Shown one piece after another: positions 1 to 9,186 of a stretch of DNA of 64,000 nucleotides. The DNA is from JAJFKX01 sp965230265. GTDB lineage: Bacteria > Pseudomonadota > Gammaproteobacteria > Xanthomonadales > Wenzhouxiangellaceae. A program made the translations under genes and the position numbers. The DNA lies in assembly GCA_965230265.1 (NCBI GenBank), contig OZ245999.1, positions 1,922,001-1,986,000 of the forward strand, in the 5' to 3' direction. Every line of letters starts with the position of its first letter. The stretch's first letter is position 1. The notes under the pieces are model-generated. The model was not told where the DNA came from. It searched no databases and worked only from the letters and a program-made list of their open reading frames with translations.

Positions 1-2899
1 CAAGTTTTTCAGATTCTGCATGCCACTCTTCAACCACCACCGCTTCAGGCAGTGCTTTGGCCAGCTCGGCAATCGCAGGGGCATCATCCAGTTCCTGCAA
101 GCGGCTTTCGATGTTATCCGCCCGCAGTTTTAATTCCTGCATCTGCATACGCACCTGCTCGCTTTGTCCACGCATTTCGTCGGCATTGGTCACCGCCTGC
201 TGGCGCTCACCATCGGTATCACGCAGCTGTGTAGCAATGTCTTCCAAACCCACACGGGCCTCTTTCAGGCGCTCTTCTGTGCTTAACTGCTCTTTTAACA
301 GCTCATCCAGCGTTTGGCGTTCTGCAACGCCCGGTTCAGCCTGCTGTTTCAGTAACTCGGTCAGCTCTTGCCCCCGCTGCTGTAGCTGTTGATATTGCTG
401 ATCAGCGCGGCTGCAAGATTCCTGCAGTGAGCTCAGGCTGGCGCGCCTGGACTCAATACCGATGGCCGCTTGCTGAACCTGAGCCTGCTGTTGTTTGAGC
501 TGTTCACGCAATTGATCGCGTTGTTCTACCTGTTGCTTAAGCGTGCTTTCCAACTGCTCCTGCTGCTGATGCATGCTGGACAATGTTTCGATAAAGCTTT
601 CCAACTGACCGCGGGCATCGCTGGCCCCGCTTTCGTTATCGCTGACACTGGCTGTCAGTGTCGTAAACTCTTCCTGCAGCTGCTGCCTGCGAGCCTGCAT
701 GGCTTGCAGACGGTTTTCTGTGCTGCTGCGGCTGGATTCAGCCAGGCTTAACTCATGATGTGCCTGGTTATGCTTGTGCCGGGTTTGCTCCAGTTGATCT
801 TCTTGTTCAATGCGCTGTTGGCGAGCCGCTTCAAGCTGTTCCTGAAGCTGCTTGGCTTTTTGTTCGTTGTCATTGAGTTGTTGTTCCAGCTCACGGATTT
901 CCTGCTGACGACGCAAACTGCCCGCAGCAGGGTTATCCCCTCGGTGAATCCGTACCCAACCAGATCCCAGCCACTCGCCATCAGGTGTAATAATTGACTG
1001 CCCGGCATCCAACTGGTGCTGTGCGGCCAATGCCTCATCCAAAGAGTTTGCACACAGCACATGGGTCAACAGCTGTTGAATCGCTGCAGGCGCTGTTACC
1101 TGATCATTCAAGTTGGGCAATGTGGCCGGCCCAGCCTGTATCGAATGGTTGGACTGCTCGGCGACCAGGATTAAACCACCTGCATCGCTGTTATCAAAAT
1201 GTCTGGCCAGTGAATGCGCGTGCTCAGCAGCATCATCCACCAGCACTGCCTGCAGGTAATCGCCCAGCACGGTTTCCACAGCAGTGGTCCACTGCTCAGG
1301 GACATTCATACTCGATACCAAACGCTGCTGCTGCTGCAGACCGGCATCCTGTAACCATTGTTGCGCCGTTTCGTCATCCTCACCCAGGGCTGCCTGCTGT
1401 AAAGCATGCAGTGAATGCAGGCGCCCCTGATCTGCATTGATCTGGCGCTGGGTGTCCTGCAGCTGTTGCTGCAACTGGCTGACCTGCTCTCGGCGTGAGT
1501 TCAGTTGTTCACGCTGCTGCTCAATTTCAGCCTGCAGGCTGCTGACGGTTTTGCCGGCTTGTTCTGCCTGCTGGATGGACTGCTCAAGCTGTTTACTGTA
1601 TTGCTCAGGGTTTAACTGCTGCTGTTCTTCACGCAATTTGGCCAAACGCTGTGCGTCTTTGGACATTTGCTCATCCAGATGCTGAATGCGAGTGCGCAGT
1701 ACTTCGGTTTGCTGACTGTGTTGACTGCCACTGTCGAGTTGAGCGCGCAAAGCACTTTGCGACTGATTGATTTGCTGTTCCTGCTGCTGAATTTTCTGTT
1801 GCTGATCGGTCAGTGCCTGTTGCAGTTTTTCCAGTTCTGGTTCGCGTTCGGCCAATTCCTGTTTCAAGGTTTCAATACGGCTTAAGTCAGCAGTGCGCAA
1901 TTGTTCCAGTTCTTCCAGGCTGGCATGAATTTCCGTTTGCTCTTTTTCTTGTCGCTCGCGCAGTTCGCGCTGATGCTGAATACTTTGCTCTGTCTGCGCT
2001 ATGCGCGCACCCAGTTTGTAAATTTCCGCCTGTACGTTGCTTAAGTGGTCCTGCGCTTTGGTTTGCTTTTCACGCAGCGTTTCCATGCTTGATTCGGCCT
2101 GCCGTTGTGCTGCAACCGCCTGCTCCAGTTTGACTTCCAGCTCTTTGCTGCGCTCTTGCTCCTGCAGACCGGCCGTTTGTAGCTCACGCCATTGCAAGGC
2201 CAACAAACGGGCATCAAGGTCTCGTTTTTCTGCTTGCAGTTTTTTGTAGCGCTCAGCAGCCCGTGCCTGCCGTTTAAGTTTATCCAGGTGCTTGCTGACC
2301 TCTTCTCGCAGGTCGTTTAGGCGATCCAGGTTTTCACGGGTGTGTCGAATGCGGTTTTCAGTTTCTCTGCGGCGTTCGCGATACTTGGAAATACCCGCAG
2401 CTTCTTCCAGATATTGACGCAGCTCTTCCGGGCGCGCCTCCACCACTTGCGAGATCATTCCCTGTTCGATAATCGAATAGCTGCGCGGCCCCATGCCAGT
2501 ACCCAAAAACAGGTCGGTAATGTCTTTACGCCGACATCGGGTACCATTCAAAAAATAACTGGAAGCCCCTTCCCGGCTGACCTGACGGCGCACTGCGATT
2601 TCGTTATAGGCCGCATATTCACCACCGGCACGTCCCTGACTGTTATCAAACAACAACTCAACACTGGCGGTACCTACCGGCTTGCGCGCACTGGAACCAT
2701 TGAAAATGACATCACTCATCGATTCACCACGCAATTGCCGCGCCGAACTTTCGCCCATCACCCAGCGCACCGCATCAATAATATTGGATTTACCACAGCC
2801 ATTGGGGCCTACGACGCCCGTCAGGTTACTGGAAAAGCTCAGCGTTGTCGGGTCGACGAAAGATTTAAATCCAGCCAGTTTGATCGCAGTTAAGCGCAT
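1..2899 (-). CDS. smc: Chromosome segregation ATPase SMC (5' part, cut by window edge)
   Basis: This is an SMC ATPase that compacts and segregates the chromosome, normally as a dimer with ScpA and ScpB. The reading frame stays open from ATG at 2899 to the left edge (about 966 codons), so the C-terminal head lies outside the window. The N-terminus starts MRLTAIKLAGFKSF and has a Walker A motif GPNGCGKS at residues 31-38. A long coiled coil rich in Gln, Glu and Leu follows, interrupted by a globular hinge at about nt 930-1420, then the returning coil. The full family length is about 1160 residues, which fits a missing signature motif and Walker B. The C-rich plus strand here produces many open frames that are only antisense shadows of this gene. 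Confidence 0.95.
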   Translation of the reverse strand, partial: MRLTAIKLAGFKSFVDPTTLSFSSNLTGVVGPNGCGKSNIIDAVRWVMGESSARQLRGESMSDVIFNGSSARKPVGTASVELLFDNSQGRAGGEYAAYNEIAVRRQVSREGASSYFLNGTRCRRKDITDLFLGTGMGPRSYSIIEQGMISQVVEARPEELRQYLEEAAGISKYRERRRETENRIRHTRENLDRLNDLREEVSKHLDKLKRQARAAERYKKLQAEKRDLDARLLALQWRELQTAGLQEQERSKELEVKLEQAVAAQRQAESSMETLREKQTKAQDHLSNVQAEIYKLGARIAQTEQSIQHQRELRERQEKEQTEIHASLEELEQLRTADLSRIETLKQELAEREPELEKLQQALTDQQQKIQQQEQQINQSQSALRAQLDSGSQHSQQTEVLRTRIQHLDEQMSKDAQRLAKLREEQQQLNPEQYSKQLEQSIQQAEQAGKTVSSLQAEIEQQREQLNSRREQVSQLQQQLQDTQRQINADQGRLHSLHALQQAALGEDDETAQQWLQDAGLQQQQRLVSSMNVPEQWTTAVETVLGDYLQAVLVDDAAEHAHSLARHFDNSDAGGLILVAEQSNHSIQAGPATLPNLNDQVTAPAAIQQLLTHVLCANSLDEALAAQHQLDAGQSIITPDGEWLGSGWVRIHRGDNPAAGSLRRQQEIRELEQQLNDNEQKAKQLQEQLEAARQQRIEQEDQLEQTRHKHNQAHHELSLAESSRSSTENRLQAMQARRQQLQEEFTTLTASVSDNESGASDARGQLESFIETLSSMHQQQEQLESTLKQQVEQRDQLREQLKQQQAQVQQAAIGIESRRASLSSLQESCSRADQQYQQLQQRGQELTELLKQQAEPGVAERQTLDELLKEQLSTEERLKEARVGLEDIATQLRDTDGERQQAVTNADEMRGQSEQVRMQMQELKLRADNIESRLQELDDAPAIAELAKALPEAVVVEEWHAESEKL

Positions 2900-3076
2900 A
2901 GTGTCATGTCATCTTCTGTTAGCAACGAACCAGACGGCATATGTGCATCGTGATTCAGTGCATATTTTAGTTGTTGTTGTGCGCAACCCACGTTAAGGTG
3001 CGCGTTAATTTTAATACAAGCCCCGGACTTATAATCTACTGATAAGCCTTTGGGACAAACCTTGGAGACCTTTTAT

Positions 3077-3466
3077 ATGGCCAGCCAACCATCATGCGAT
3101 CTGGACGTTTTCCCCAATCCGCAGAAAGCGCGCGATTATACCATCCGAATCAGCATTCCGGAGTTTACCTGCCTGTGTCCAAAGACAGGACAACCTGACT
3201 TTGCCACACTCAACCTAGAATACGTTCCAGATACTTTGTGTGTTGAGCTCAAAGCACTGAAGCTGTATATCGGCTCATACCGTGATCAAGGCGCTTTTCA
3301 TGAAGCCGTGACCAATAAGATTCTGGACGATCTGGTGGCAGCAACACAGCCACGGTTTATGCGCCTGCAGGCCGAATTTAACGTCCGGGGCGGTATCTAT
3401 ACCACAGTCACTGCTGAGCATCAGGCCGACGACTGGCGGGCCAAAGTGCCCGTAGAACTGCCCTAA
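3077..3466 (+). CDS. queF: NADPH-dependent 7-cyano-7-deazaguanine reductase (short type)
   Basis: QueF reduces preQ0 to preQ1 in queuosine tRNA modification, in the cytoplasm. The 129-residue length matches the short, unimodular QueF class. The active-site segment CPKTGQPDF carries the catalytic Cys34 and Asp41, the same seven-residue spacing as in Bacillus QueF. The family signature ELKALKLY follows. I chose ATG at 3077 because a GGAG ribosome-binding site lies about 9 nt upstream. An in-frame TTG at 3050 would add nine residues and has no such support. The gene is divergent from smc and convergent with the parvulin-like lipoprotein gene. Confidence 0.95.
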   Translation: MASQPSCDLDVFPNPQKARDYTIRISIPEFTCLCPKTGQPDFATLNLEYVPDTLCVELKALKLYIGSYRDQGAFHEAVTNKILDDLVAATQPRFMRLQAEFNVRGGIYTTVTAEHQADDWRAKVPVELP

Positions 3467-3535
3467 GTAGAATTGGCCTGGCCTTGGTTAACCTTGCTCG
3501 ATCAAGCGCTGACCCACCAGATCAGCCAATAGCGT

Positions 3536-4324
3536 TTATTCGACCTGGACATTTTCCAGCTCAACATCTGCATTTTCACGCAACCGCTTGGTCCAGGCTT
3601 CCACTTTTTGCCGATTTAGATCACGGCGCATACCATCGCTGACCTGTTCGAAAGGCGGAGGGGTGAATGCGCGGGTTTCCAGCACTTTTACCAAACGCCA
3701 GCCTTGTGGGGATGGCAGTGGCACAGGTGCAACTGCGTCAGCTTGAGTGCGTTTAATGGCCTGGGCAAAATCTGCAGGGATTCTGGTTAAATCTATCCAA
3801 TCCAGCACTTCAACCCGCTGACTGGAGGATAATTGTCCGTAATCCGCGCCATTTTGTAATGCCAGTATGGCATCCAATGCACCTTGTTCATTCTCAAAAA
3901 TGACGGTTTCGAGCCGGTACTGCCGGCCACCTGCATTGGACACTGTCTGCCGATACTGCTGTTGTAACTCACTGTCACTGGTTGGGTAACGTTCGATGTA
4001 ACTTTCCGCATAACGCTCAAACAATAAACGCCGATGTTGTAACTCCAACTCTGCCGACAGCTTGGCGGATTGCAATTCATCATCCTGGCGTGCCACATTG
4101 GATACAGCAAATAACTGAATAAGATTATTCAGTGCCTCACCGGTTTGCTCTGGTGTCGGGTTGCTAATGCCCTGCTGTTCCAGATACACATTCAGCAACG
4201 TCCGGGTAATCGGTACGCCATCAACGGTGGCCACTGACGGCAGTGATAAGTCTGTACTTTCTCCAGAACAGGCTGCCAGTATTAACGGCAGTATCAGGCT
4301 GATATAAATTCTTTTTGAAAACAT
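3536..4324 (-). CDS. Parvulin-like peptidyl-prolyl isomerase lipoprotein
   Basis: This 262-residue predicted lipoprotein has a hydrophobic signal ending in the lipobox LAAC with acylated Cys19. A SurA/PpiC-type chaperone arrangement follows: a helical N-terminal region (about 35-125), then a rotamase-like domain (about 130-240) containing segments such as YRLETVIF and QGWRLVKVL. A role in periplasmic or outer-membrane protein folding, or in exopolysaccharide export as for EpsD-type PPIases, is inferred. The start at 4324 is preceded by GGAAAG at good spacing. It is the last gene of the trpS-yciI-bolA minus-strand run, 45 nt after bolA. Confidence 0.7.
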   Translation of the reverse strand: MFSKRIYISLILPLILAACSGESTDLSLPSVATVDGVPITRTLLNVYLEQQGISNPTPEQTGEALNNLIQLFAVSNVARQDDELQSAKLSAELELQHRRLLFERYAESYIERYPTSDSELQQQYRQTVSNAGGRQYRLETVIFENEQGALDAILALQNGADYGQLSSSQRVEVLDWIDLTRIPADFAQAIKRTQADAVAPVPLPSPQGWRLVKVLETRAFTPPPFEQVSDGMRRDLNRQKVEAWTKRLRENADVELENVQVE

Positions 4325-4369
4325 AAGTCTTTCCGTAATTGGCAATGCGAGAAAATCAGTTACTGCTGA

Positions 4370-4642
4370 TTAAAGTTCATTCGCAGCAAAAGCTTCAATG
4401 CGTAATGCGTGTATATCTGTTTCCATCAGTTCACCCAGCGCTTGATAAATCATTCGGTGGCGTTGCAATGCCCGCTTACCGTCAAACTGTGAACTGACAA
4501 TCTGTACATAAAAGTGCCCCCGGCCGTCTTTGGCGCCCTCATGACCGATATGCTGATGACTTTCATCGTCGATTTGTAAATGTTCTGGCTGCAATGCTTC
4601 CAGCAACCGTGTCTGTATTTGTTCTACTCTGCTGGCAGTCAT
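4370..4642 (-). CDS. bolA: BolA family protein
   Basis: This 90-residue protein has the BolA fold. It shows the region FDGKRALQRHRMIYQAL with the conserved His/Arg recognition helix, and a conserved GHEG segment. BolA proteins work with monothiol glutaredoxins in Fe-S trafficking and affect morphology under stress. Its ATG (4642-4640) shares one base with the TGA of the upstream yciI-like gene, so the two are probably translationally coupled. An in-frame TTG three bases earlier is a less likely start. Confidence 0.85.
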   Translation of the reverse strand: MTASRVEQIQTRLLEALQPEHLQIDDESHQHIGHEGAKDGRGHFYVQIVSSQFDGKRALQRHRMIYQALGELMETDIHALRIEAFAANEL

Positions 4643-4938
4643 CAAAACACCGGCAAGTAAGGCTGTATCTCAACATTGGCATACACACCGGCCTGCTGAT
4701 ACGGATCCTCGGTCGCCCACTCTCGGGCAGCTTCCAGGCTATCAAACTCGGCAATAATCAACGAGCCGATCACACCGGCCTGTGACAGCTTGTCACTGTC
4801 TATGCCCGGTATGGGCCCGGCTGAGAGCAGCCGACCCTGGTCGCGCAAACGCTGCAACCGTTCAAGATGTGCAGGCCGCGCTGCCAATCGATCCGGCAAC
4901 TTACCGGAAGCATCATGGGCATGGATCAAATAGTACAT
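4642..4938 (-). CDS. YciI family protein
   Basis: This 98-residue protein has a ferredoxin-like fold of the YciI/YCII type. It opens MYYLIHAHDAS and has the conserved segments RPAHLERL, LLSAGPIPG and WATEDPYQQAGVY. Biochemical roles of YciI proteins are mostly unknown; the fold resembles small muconolactone-isomerase-like enzymes and often acts beside dehydratases or dioxygenases. The stop overlaps the bolA start. The yciI-bolA pair next to a small membrane protein (septation region) is a recurrent gammaproteobacterial arrangement. Confidence 0.85.
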   Translation of the reverse strand: MYYLIHAHDASGKLPDRLAARPAHLERLQRLRDQGRLLSAGPIPGIDSDKLSQAGVIGSLIIAEFDSLEAAREWATEDPYQQAGVYANVEIQPYLPVF

Positions 4939-5010
4939 AGACTCGATTTAATCTTTCTTTGTGTGCCTGTTGACATGGTGGCGTCTGGTACTGGAGACAA
5001 GATCGTGCAT

Positions 5011-5274
5011 TTAATCTTTGCGCATCCACCACGCAAGGCCTAATCCAACCAGCAAAATGCCATAACCCACCATGGGAGCGACAATATACGCCCATAAACT
5101 GCCATCGTTATTGTCTAAATGCCAGTGTGTCATCACCGTGCCAAACACCATCATGGCGAAAATCAGGGTTAACCTTAAATAATCACTGGGGCATGGTTTG
5201 CGCTTGCCGGTCCGGATATAGATCCAGTACAGAACCGCTACAATCGGAAGCAATAATGCCAAAGAAACAATCAT
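5011..5274 (-). CDS. Small membrane protein of unknown function
   Basis: This 87-residue protein has three hydrophobic segments, at about residues 2-20, 34-50 and 62-82. They flank a basic turn (RTGKRKPC) and a charged middle (HLDNNDGS). No enzymatic motif is visible and I do not recognise the family. ATG at 5274 follows an AAGAG ribosome-binding-like sequence. A longer frame upstream would run into trpS. It lies 10 nt after the trpS stop and upstream of yciI on the same strand, so it is probably co-transcribed with trpS. Confidence 0.65.
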   Translation of the reverse strand: MIVSLALLLPIVAVLYWIYIRTGKRKPCPSDYLRLTLIFAMMVFGTVMTHWHLDNNDGSLWAYIVAPMVGYGILLVGLGLAWWMRKD

Positions 5275-5284
5275 GCTCTTAAAC

Positions 5285-6304
5285 TCAACGCAACGAACGA
5301 ATACCAACCGCATCACGCAGGCGCTGAATAAATGGCTGCGCATAAGCACGGGCTTTTTCGGCACCCGCCTGTAACTCGGTTTCGATAGCCGATGGATTGG
5401 CCATCAATGCTTCATAGCGCTGTCTAGGTTCAGCCAATTCAGCGTTGATCAGTTCAAACAGCTGTTGTTTCACTTCACCCCAGGCGATGCCATCAGCAAA
5501 AGCATCGCGCATGGCCGTGCGCTGCTTTGCACTGGCAAAGGCGCTGTAAATGGCGAAAACATTGGCGCTGTCTGGGTCTTTGGGTTCACCCGGCTCTTGC
5601 GAATTGGTCACAATGCGCATGATTTGTTTACGGAATTTCTTCTCCGGCAGCCATAGCGGAATGGTGTTGTCATAGCTTTTGGACATCTTGCGTCCGTCCA
5701 GGCCAGGCAAGGTAGACACCTGATCATCAATCACTGCCTCGGGCAGCGTAAAGTGTTCACCATAATGGTGATTAAAGCGCTGAGCGATATCGCGCGCCAT
5801 TTCCAAGTGCTGAGCCTGATCTTTACCAACGGGTACATGGGTGGCATTAAACATCAAAATATCCGCGCTCATCAGCACCGGATAATTAAACAACCCCATG
5901 CTTACTCCGTAATCAGGGTCTTCACCAGCCTGTTCATTGGCCTGCACCGAGGCTTTATAAGCATGTGAGCGGTTCATCAGACCTTTGGCTGTCATACAGG
6001 TCAACAACCAGGTCAGTTCGGGTATTTCCGGAATATCGGACTGGCGGTAGAACACTGCTGTATCGGTATCCAGCCCCAGTGCCAGCCAGGTGGCAGCAAT
6101 TTCCAGGGTGGACTGTTGCAGCCGCTCTGGTTCAAAGCATTTGACCAACGCATGATAATCAGCCAGAAAATAATACGATTCGGTGCCCACATCACGGCTG
6201 GCGGCAATCGCCGGTTTGATCGCACCCACATAATTGCCCAAGTGCGGTGTCCCGGTGGTGGTAATGCCGGTCAGGCTCCGAGTGATTGATTTAGATTCTG
6301 TCAT
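5285..6304 (-). CDS. trpS: Tryptophanyl-tRNA synthetase
   Basis: This class I aminoacyl-tRNA synthetase charges tRNA-Trp. The 339-residue length fits the bacterial family. The HIGH-type motif appears as TGTPHLGNYVGA near residue 20, and the KMSKS loop is intact within GRKMSKSYDN. The start at 6304 gives the usual N-terminus leading into SLTGITTTG. Upstream in-frame codons would extend into the divergent RuBisCO-like gene and lack family support. It heads a minus-strand group of five genes. Confidence 0.97.
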   Translation of the reverse strand: MTESKSITRSLTGITTTGTPHLGNYVGAIKPAIAASRDVGTESYYFLADYHALVKCFEPERLQQSTLEIAATWLALGLDTDTAVFYRQSDIPEIPELTWLLTCMTAKGLMNRSHAYKASVQANEQAGEDPDYGVSMGLFNYPVLMSADILMFNATHVPVGKDQAQHLEMARDIAQRFNHHYGEHFTLPEAVIDDQVSTLPGLDGRKMSKSYDNTIPLWLPEKKFRKQIMRIVTNSQEPGEPKDPDSANVFAIYSAFASAKQRTAMRDAFADGIAWGEVKQQLFELINAELAEPRQRYEALMANPSAIETELQAGAEKARAYAQPFIQRLRDAVGIRSLR

Positions 6305-6397
6305 GATAAAAACATACAATAATTCTACCGTGCGGCATTGTAAGCCTTGTACAGCGTTATGTCTGCCAAAGCACACAATTCATTGACATCAGCATTT

Positions 6398-7969
6398 ATG
6401 GGTAACGAACCAAAAATCATAGCCACCTATCGCATTCAATGCCCTACTGATAAGGCTGCAGAGTTGGCAAGAGCCATGGCCTGGGAACAGACTGTTGAGG
6501 TTGTGGAGTCTGTTGTCAGCGCTCAGGTAGAACGCGATGTGGTGGGCGAGGTACTGGACATTGTCAAGCAGAATGATGGTTCTCACCTGGCCCGCATTGC
6601 TTACCATAGCTGGCTGGCCAGCGATCAGATTGGGCAGTTGTTTAATCTGGTCTATGGCAATGTCTCACTTTATCCTCTGATCCGTCTGGAAAATTTGAGC
6701 ATCCCCGGTGCATTGGCCAATCGTATCGGCGGCCCACGGTTTGGCAACGACGGTGTGCGCGCAATGCTGGGGGTTTTTGATCGTCCGTTATTGGCTACCG
6801 TCCTAAAACCGCGCGGCGAGAGCATCGAGTATTTCCAGCAGATTGCGCACAATTTTATTCTGGGGGGTGGAGATATACTGAAAGACGATCAAAACCTGGC
6901 CGAGGCCGATTTTGAGCAATTCCGCCAACGCGTGACTGCCTGTGCACAAACCATTGAGCAGACCAGTCAGCAACGCGGGCGGCCATGTCTCTATTTCCCA
7001 CATGTGACAGGCGCAGGTGACGATTTAAAGCGCCGGCTGGCAGTGGTGGAGTCGTTGAACCTGTCAGGGGTACTGCTTTGCCCCTGGGTGCTGGGGCTGG
7101 GTTTATGCAAAGATTTAAGCGCCGAGTTTAACCTGGCTTACATGGCACACCCATCGCTGGCAGGAACATTTACCCGTCCACCGGCACACGGCATTACGGC
7201 AGAAGTGCTTTACGGTACATTGTTACGGCTGGGAGGCGCAGATATCAGCGTTTTCCCGGGTCATGGTGGACGCATCAGCAGTCGGGAAGTGACCTGTGAT
7301 CATATTCATCATGCGCTTGCTGACCCTCTTGGTGATTGTCATCAAAGCCTGCCCTGCCCGGCAGGCGGCAAGCATTTGAATCTAATTCCCGAAATGTTGG
7401 ATGAATACGGTGATAACGCCGTGTTTCTCGTAGGCGGTGCATTGCTGGCACATGGCCCGGATTTGCAGGCCAGTACTCGCGAGTATATGGCCGCAATCCA
7501 ACAGCGCTATCCCGGACAAATCAAAGCTGCCATCAGTAACAAGCCTGTCGAAACACCCCCTCTCATTATGAGGTCTGAGCAAAAAGGCCGTTGGCATAAC
7601 CGCCAGCAAACCGCTTATAAAACCGATCAAACCCTGCCTCATGCCAATGCCTCTCGCACGGAGTTAATTGGCGGCGACGAGCAAACCCATTTCGAGCTGC
7701 GCTATTTTGAGCTGCAGCCCGGCGGTTTCACCAGTCTGGAAAAGCATTTGCACACCCATGTCATTATTGGTGTGCAAGGTATTGGACGGTTATTGGTGGA
7801 CAATCAGCAACAAGACTTTTCCGAGCACGATATTGCCTATATTCCACCATCAAGTGTGCATCAATTACGTAACAACAGTGACAAAGTGTTTGGGTTTTAT
7901 TGCCTGGTGGATAGAAACAGAGATAAACCACAGGCAGTTGATCGGACCTGCTCACGGGCCGCTGATTGA
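6398..7969 (+). CDS. RuBisCO-like protein (form IV) fused to a C-terminal cupin
   Basis: A two-domain protein of 523 residues. Residues 1 to about 380 form a RuBisCO large-chain-like barrel. The segment LKPRGES (Lys137) matches the first catalytic lysine region. GGGDILKDDQ holds Lys162, Asp163, Asp164 and Gln165 where RuBisCO has its carbamylated Lys and acidic metal ligands, so the last Glu is Gln here. The loop-6 lysine region reads FPGHGGRIS, so carboxylase activity is not expected. Residues about 425-510 form a cupin with His450, His452 (and His454) and His488 as likely metal ligands, but no Glu in motif 1. By overall sequence the first domain resembles decarboxylase-type RuBisCO-like proteins. 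By architecture it recalls the RuBisCO-like isomerase plus cupin methylsulfurylase pair of the MTA-isoprenoid shunt. The start could instead be ATG 6359; neither has a clear Shine-Dalgarno. Confidence 0.85.
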   Translation: MGNEPKIIATYRIQCPTDKAAELARAMAWEQTVEVVESVVSAQVERDVVGEVLDIVKQNDGSHLARIAYHSWLASDQIGQLFNLVYGNVSLYPLIRLENLSIPGALANRIGGPRFGNDGVRAMLGVFDRPLLATVLKPRGESIEYFQQIAHNFILGGGDILKDDQNLAEADFEQFRQRVTACAQTIEQTSQQRGRPCLYFPHVTGAGDDLKRRLAVVESLNLSGVLLCPWVLGLGLCKDLSAEFNLAYMAHPSLAGTFTRPPAHGITAEVLYGTLLRLGGADISVFPGHGGRISSREVTCDHIHHALADPLGDCHQSLPCPAGGKHLNLIPEMLDEYGDNAVFLVGGALLAHGPDLQASTREYMAAIQQRYPGQIKAAISNKPVETPPLIMRSEQKGRWHNRQQTAYKTDQTLPHANASRTELIGGDEQTHFELRYFELQPGGFTSLEKHLHTHVIIGVQGIGRLLVDNQQQDFSEHDIAYIPPSSVHQLRNNSDKVFGFYCLVDRNRDKPQAVDRTCSRAAD

Positions 7970-8013
7970 ATCAAGGCTGATAAACAGCCTGATGCGACAA
8001 GCCAAAACAAGGA

Positions 8014-8646
8014 ATGCCATTGCTCAGCATTGATACGCTTTTAATATTTTTTACTGCCTCCATAGCGCTTGGCCTGGCCCCTGGTCCAGACAATATTTTT
8101 GTTCTGACTCAATCTGCACTGCATGGCCGAATGGCTGGGCTGGTTGTAACGCTTGGCTTATGTACCGGGTTGATAGTACATACCACTGCAGTTGCTATTG
8201 GGGTTGCAGCCATTTTTCAGACTTCTATGTTGGCTTTTACGATACTTAAATTAGCTGGTGCAGCCTATTTGCTGTACCTGGCGTGGCAGGCGCTGAATGC
8301 TGGCCAATCCAAACTGACCAACAGTACTGAAGAAGAAACCGGTTTATGGCACTTCTATCAACGTGGCGTGATAATGAATCTCGCAAACCCCAAGGTTGCC
8401 ATCTTTTTTTTGGCCTTCCTGCCGCAGTTTACCAACCCGGCACATGGGGATGTATCTATTCAGATTTTCTTGCTCGGAGGTCTGTTTATGATAGCAACGT
8501 TACTAGTATTTGGATCTATTGCACTCTGCGCAGGTTTATTAGGGGAATGGTTGAAGCACTCGGCGATGGCACAAAAAGTGCTGAACGGTGTAGCCGCGCT
8601 GGTATTTTTTGCTTTAGCCGTGCGACTGGCAACTGCACAACTATAA
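8014..8646 (+). CDS. LysE/RhtB family amino-acid exporter
   Basis: This is a 210-residue inner-membrane protein with six predicted hydrophobic segments. The family N-terminal motif GLAPGPDNIFVL sits just after the first segment, and NLANPKVAIFFLAFLPQF falls mid-protein, both typical of LysE/RhtB exporters of amino acids or homoserine lactones. The substrate cannot be told from sequence. It follows the RuBisCO-like/cupin gene by 44 nt on the same strand and may be co-transcribed. The start has only a weak, closely placed AAGGA. Confidence 0.85.
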   Translation: MPLLSIDTLLIFFTASIALGLAPGPDNIFVLTQSALHGRMAGLVVTLGLCTGLIVHTTAVAIGVAAIFQTSMLAFTILKLAGAAYLLYLAWQALNAGQSKLTNSTEEETGLWHFYQRGVIMNLANPKVAIFFLAFLPQFTNPAHGDVSIQIFLLGGLFMIATLLVFGSIALCAGLLGEWLKHSAMAQKVLNGVAALVFFALAVRLATAQL

Positions 8647-8688
8647 TCGCAATAACATCGAGCTTGATTCCTGCTGCACCACTATTTA

Positions 8689-9183
8689 TTACCAACGGCC
8701 TTGCATGACTGCCAATAATTCCGCGTGTTTTTGCTGCCCTGGTTCATCAAGCTGGACATTCTGATTTTCAATGGCCTGAATATACTCGCTGGCAAAACCT
8801 GCATGTCGCGCCCCATACAAAATCAAATCGCGATACCAGTTATGCGGTAACAGGCCGTCATCTATCCAATCTTGTTGTGCCAGATAACAAAAGCACGGAT
8901 AATTTTTGCGGCTGATGATGACTTCAACTTCAACGCAGTCATAACCATCACCTTCAAATTTATCCAGCCGTTTTTTTTGCTGTCCATCCAGTTTAAAAAC
9001 GACGCCCCATGCTGAACGGCCTGAGGCTTTTAACAGGTTGCCTTTGCCAGACCCATCAGCGCCGCGCTTATGGAAACGCAATTCGTAACCGAATAACTCC
9101 GCTACACCGATACGGGTCACCGGGCCAAGTCTTTGCTCCAATCTTGCAGGATGCAGATTTGAGCCATAAGCCAAATAGTACAT
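8689..9183 (-). CDS. Gamma-glutamylcyclotransferase-like protein
   Basis: This 164-residue protein has the AIG2/GGCT fold. The substrate-binding loop YGSN lies at residues 6-9 (MYYLAYGSNL), and the likely catalytic Glu is in DKFEGDGYD. The family forms 5-oxoproline from gamma-glutamyl amino acids or related adducts; the exact substrate is unknown. Its ATG lies three bases after the stop of the acyl-CoA thioesterase gene, so the two form an operon. It is convergent with the LysE gene. Confidence 0.8.
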   Translation of the reverse strand: MYYLAYGSNLHPARLEQRLGPVTRIGVAELFGYELRFHKRGADGSGKGNLLKASGRSAWGVVFKLDGQQKKRLDKFEGDGYDCVEVEVIISRKNYPCFCYLAQQDWIDDGLLPHNWYRDLILYGARHAGFASEYIQAIENQNVQLDEPGQQKHAELLAVMQGRW

Positions 9184-9186
9184 TGA

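Noticed and set aside
994..1440. 148-codon plus-strand frame rich in Pro and His
   Set aside because: It is opposite the SMC hinge, which is conserved on the minus strand.
2342..2893. 183-codon plus-strand frame
   Set aside because: It is antisense to the conserved SMC head; its translation has no family features and the SMC frame explains the region.
6398..7969. Genuine RuBisCO (carbon fixation)
   Set aside because: The loop-6 lysine is missing and one metal-ligand Glu is Gln; no small subunit or phosphoribulokinase is present.
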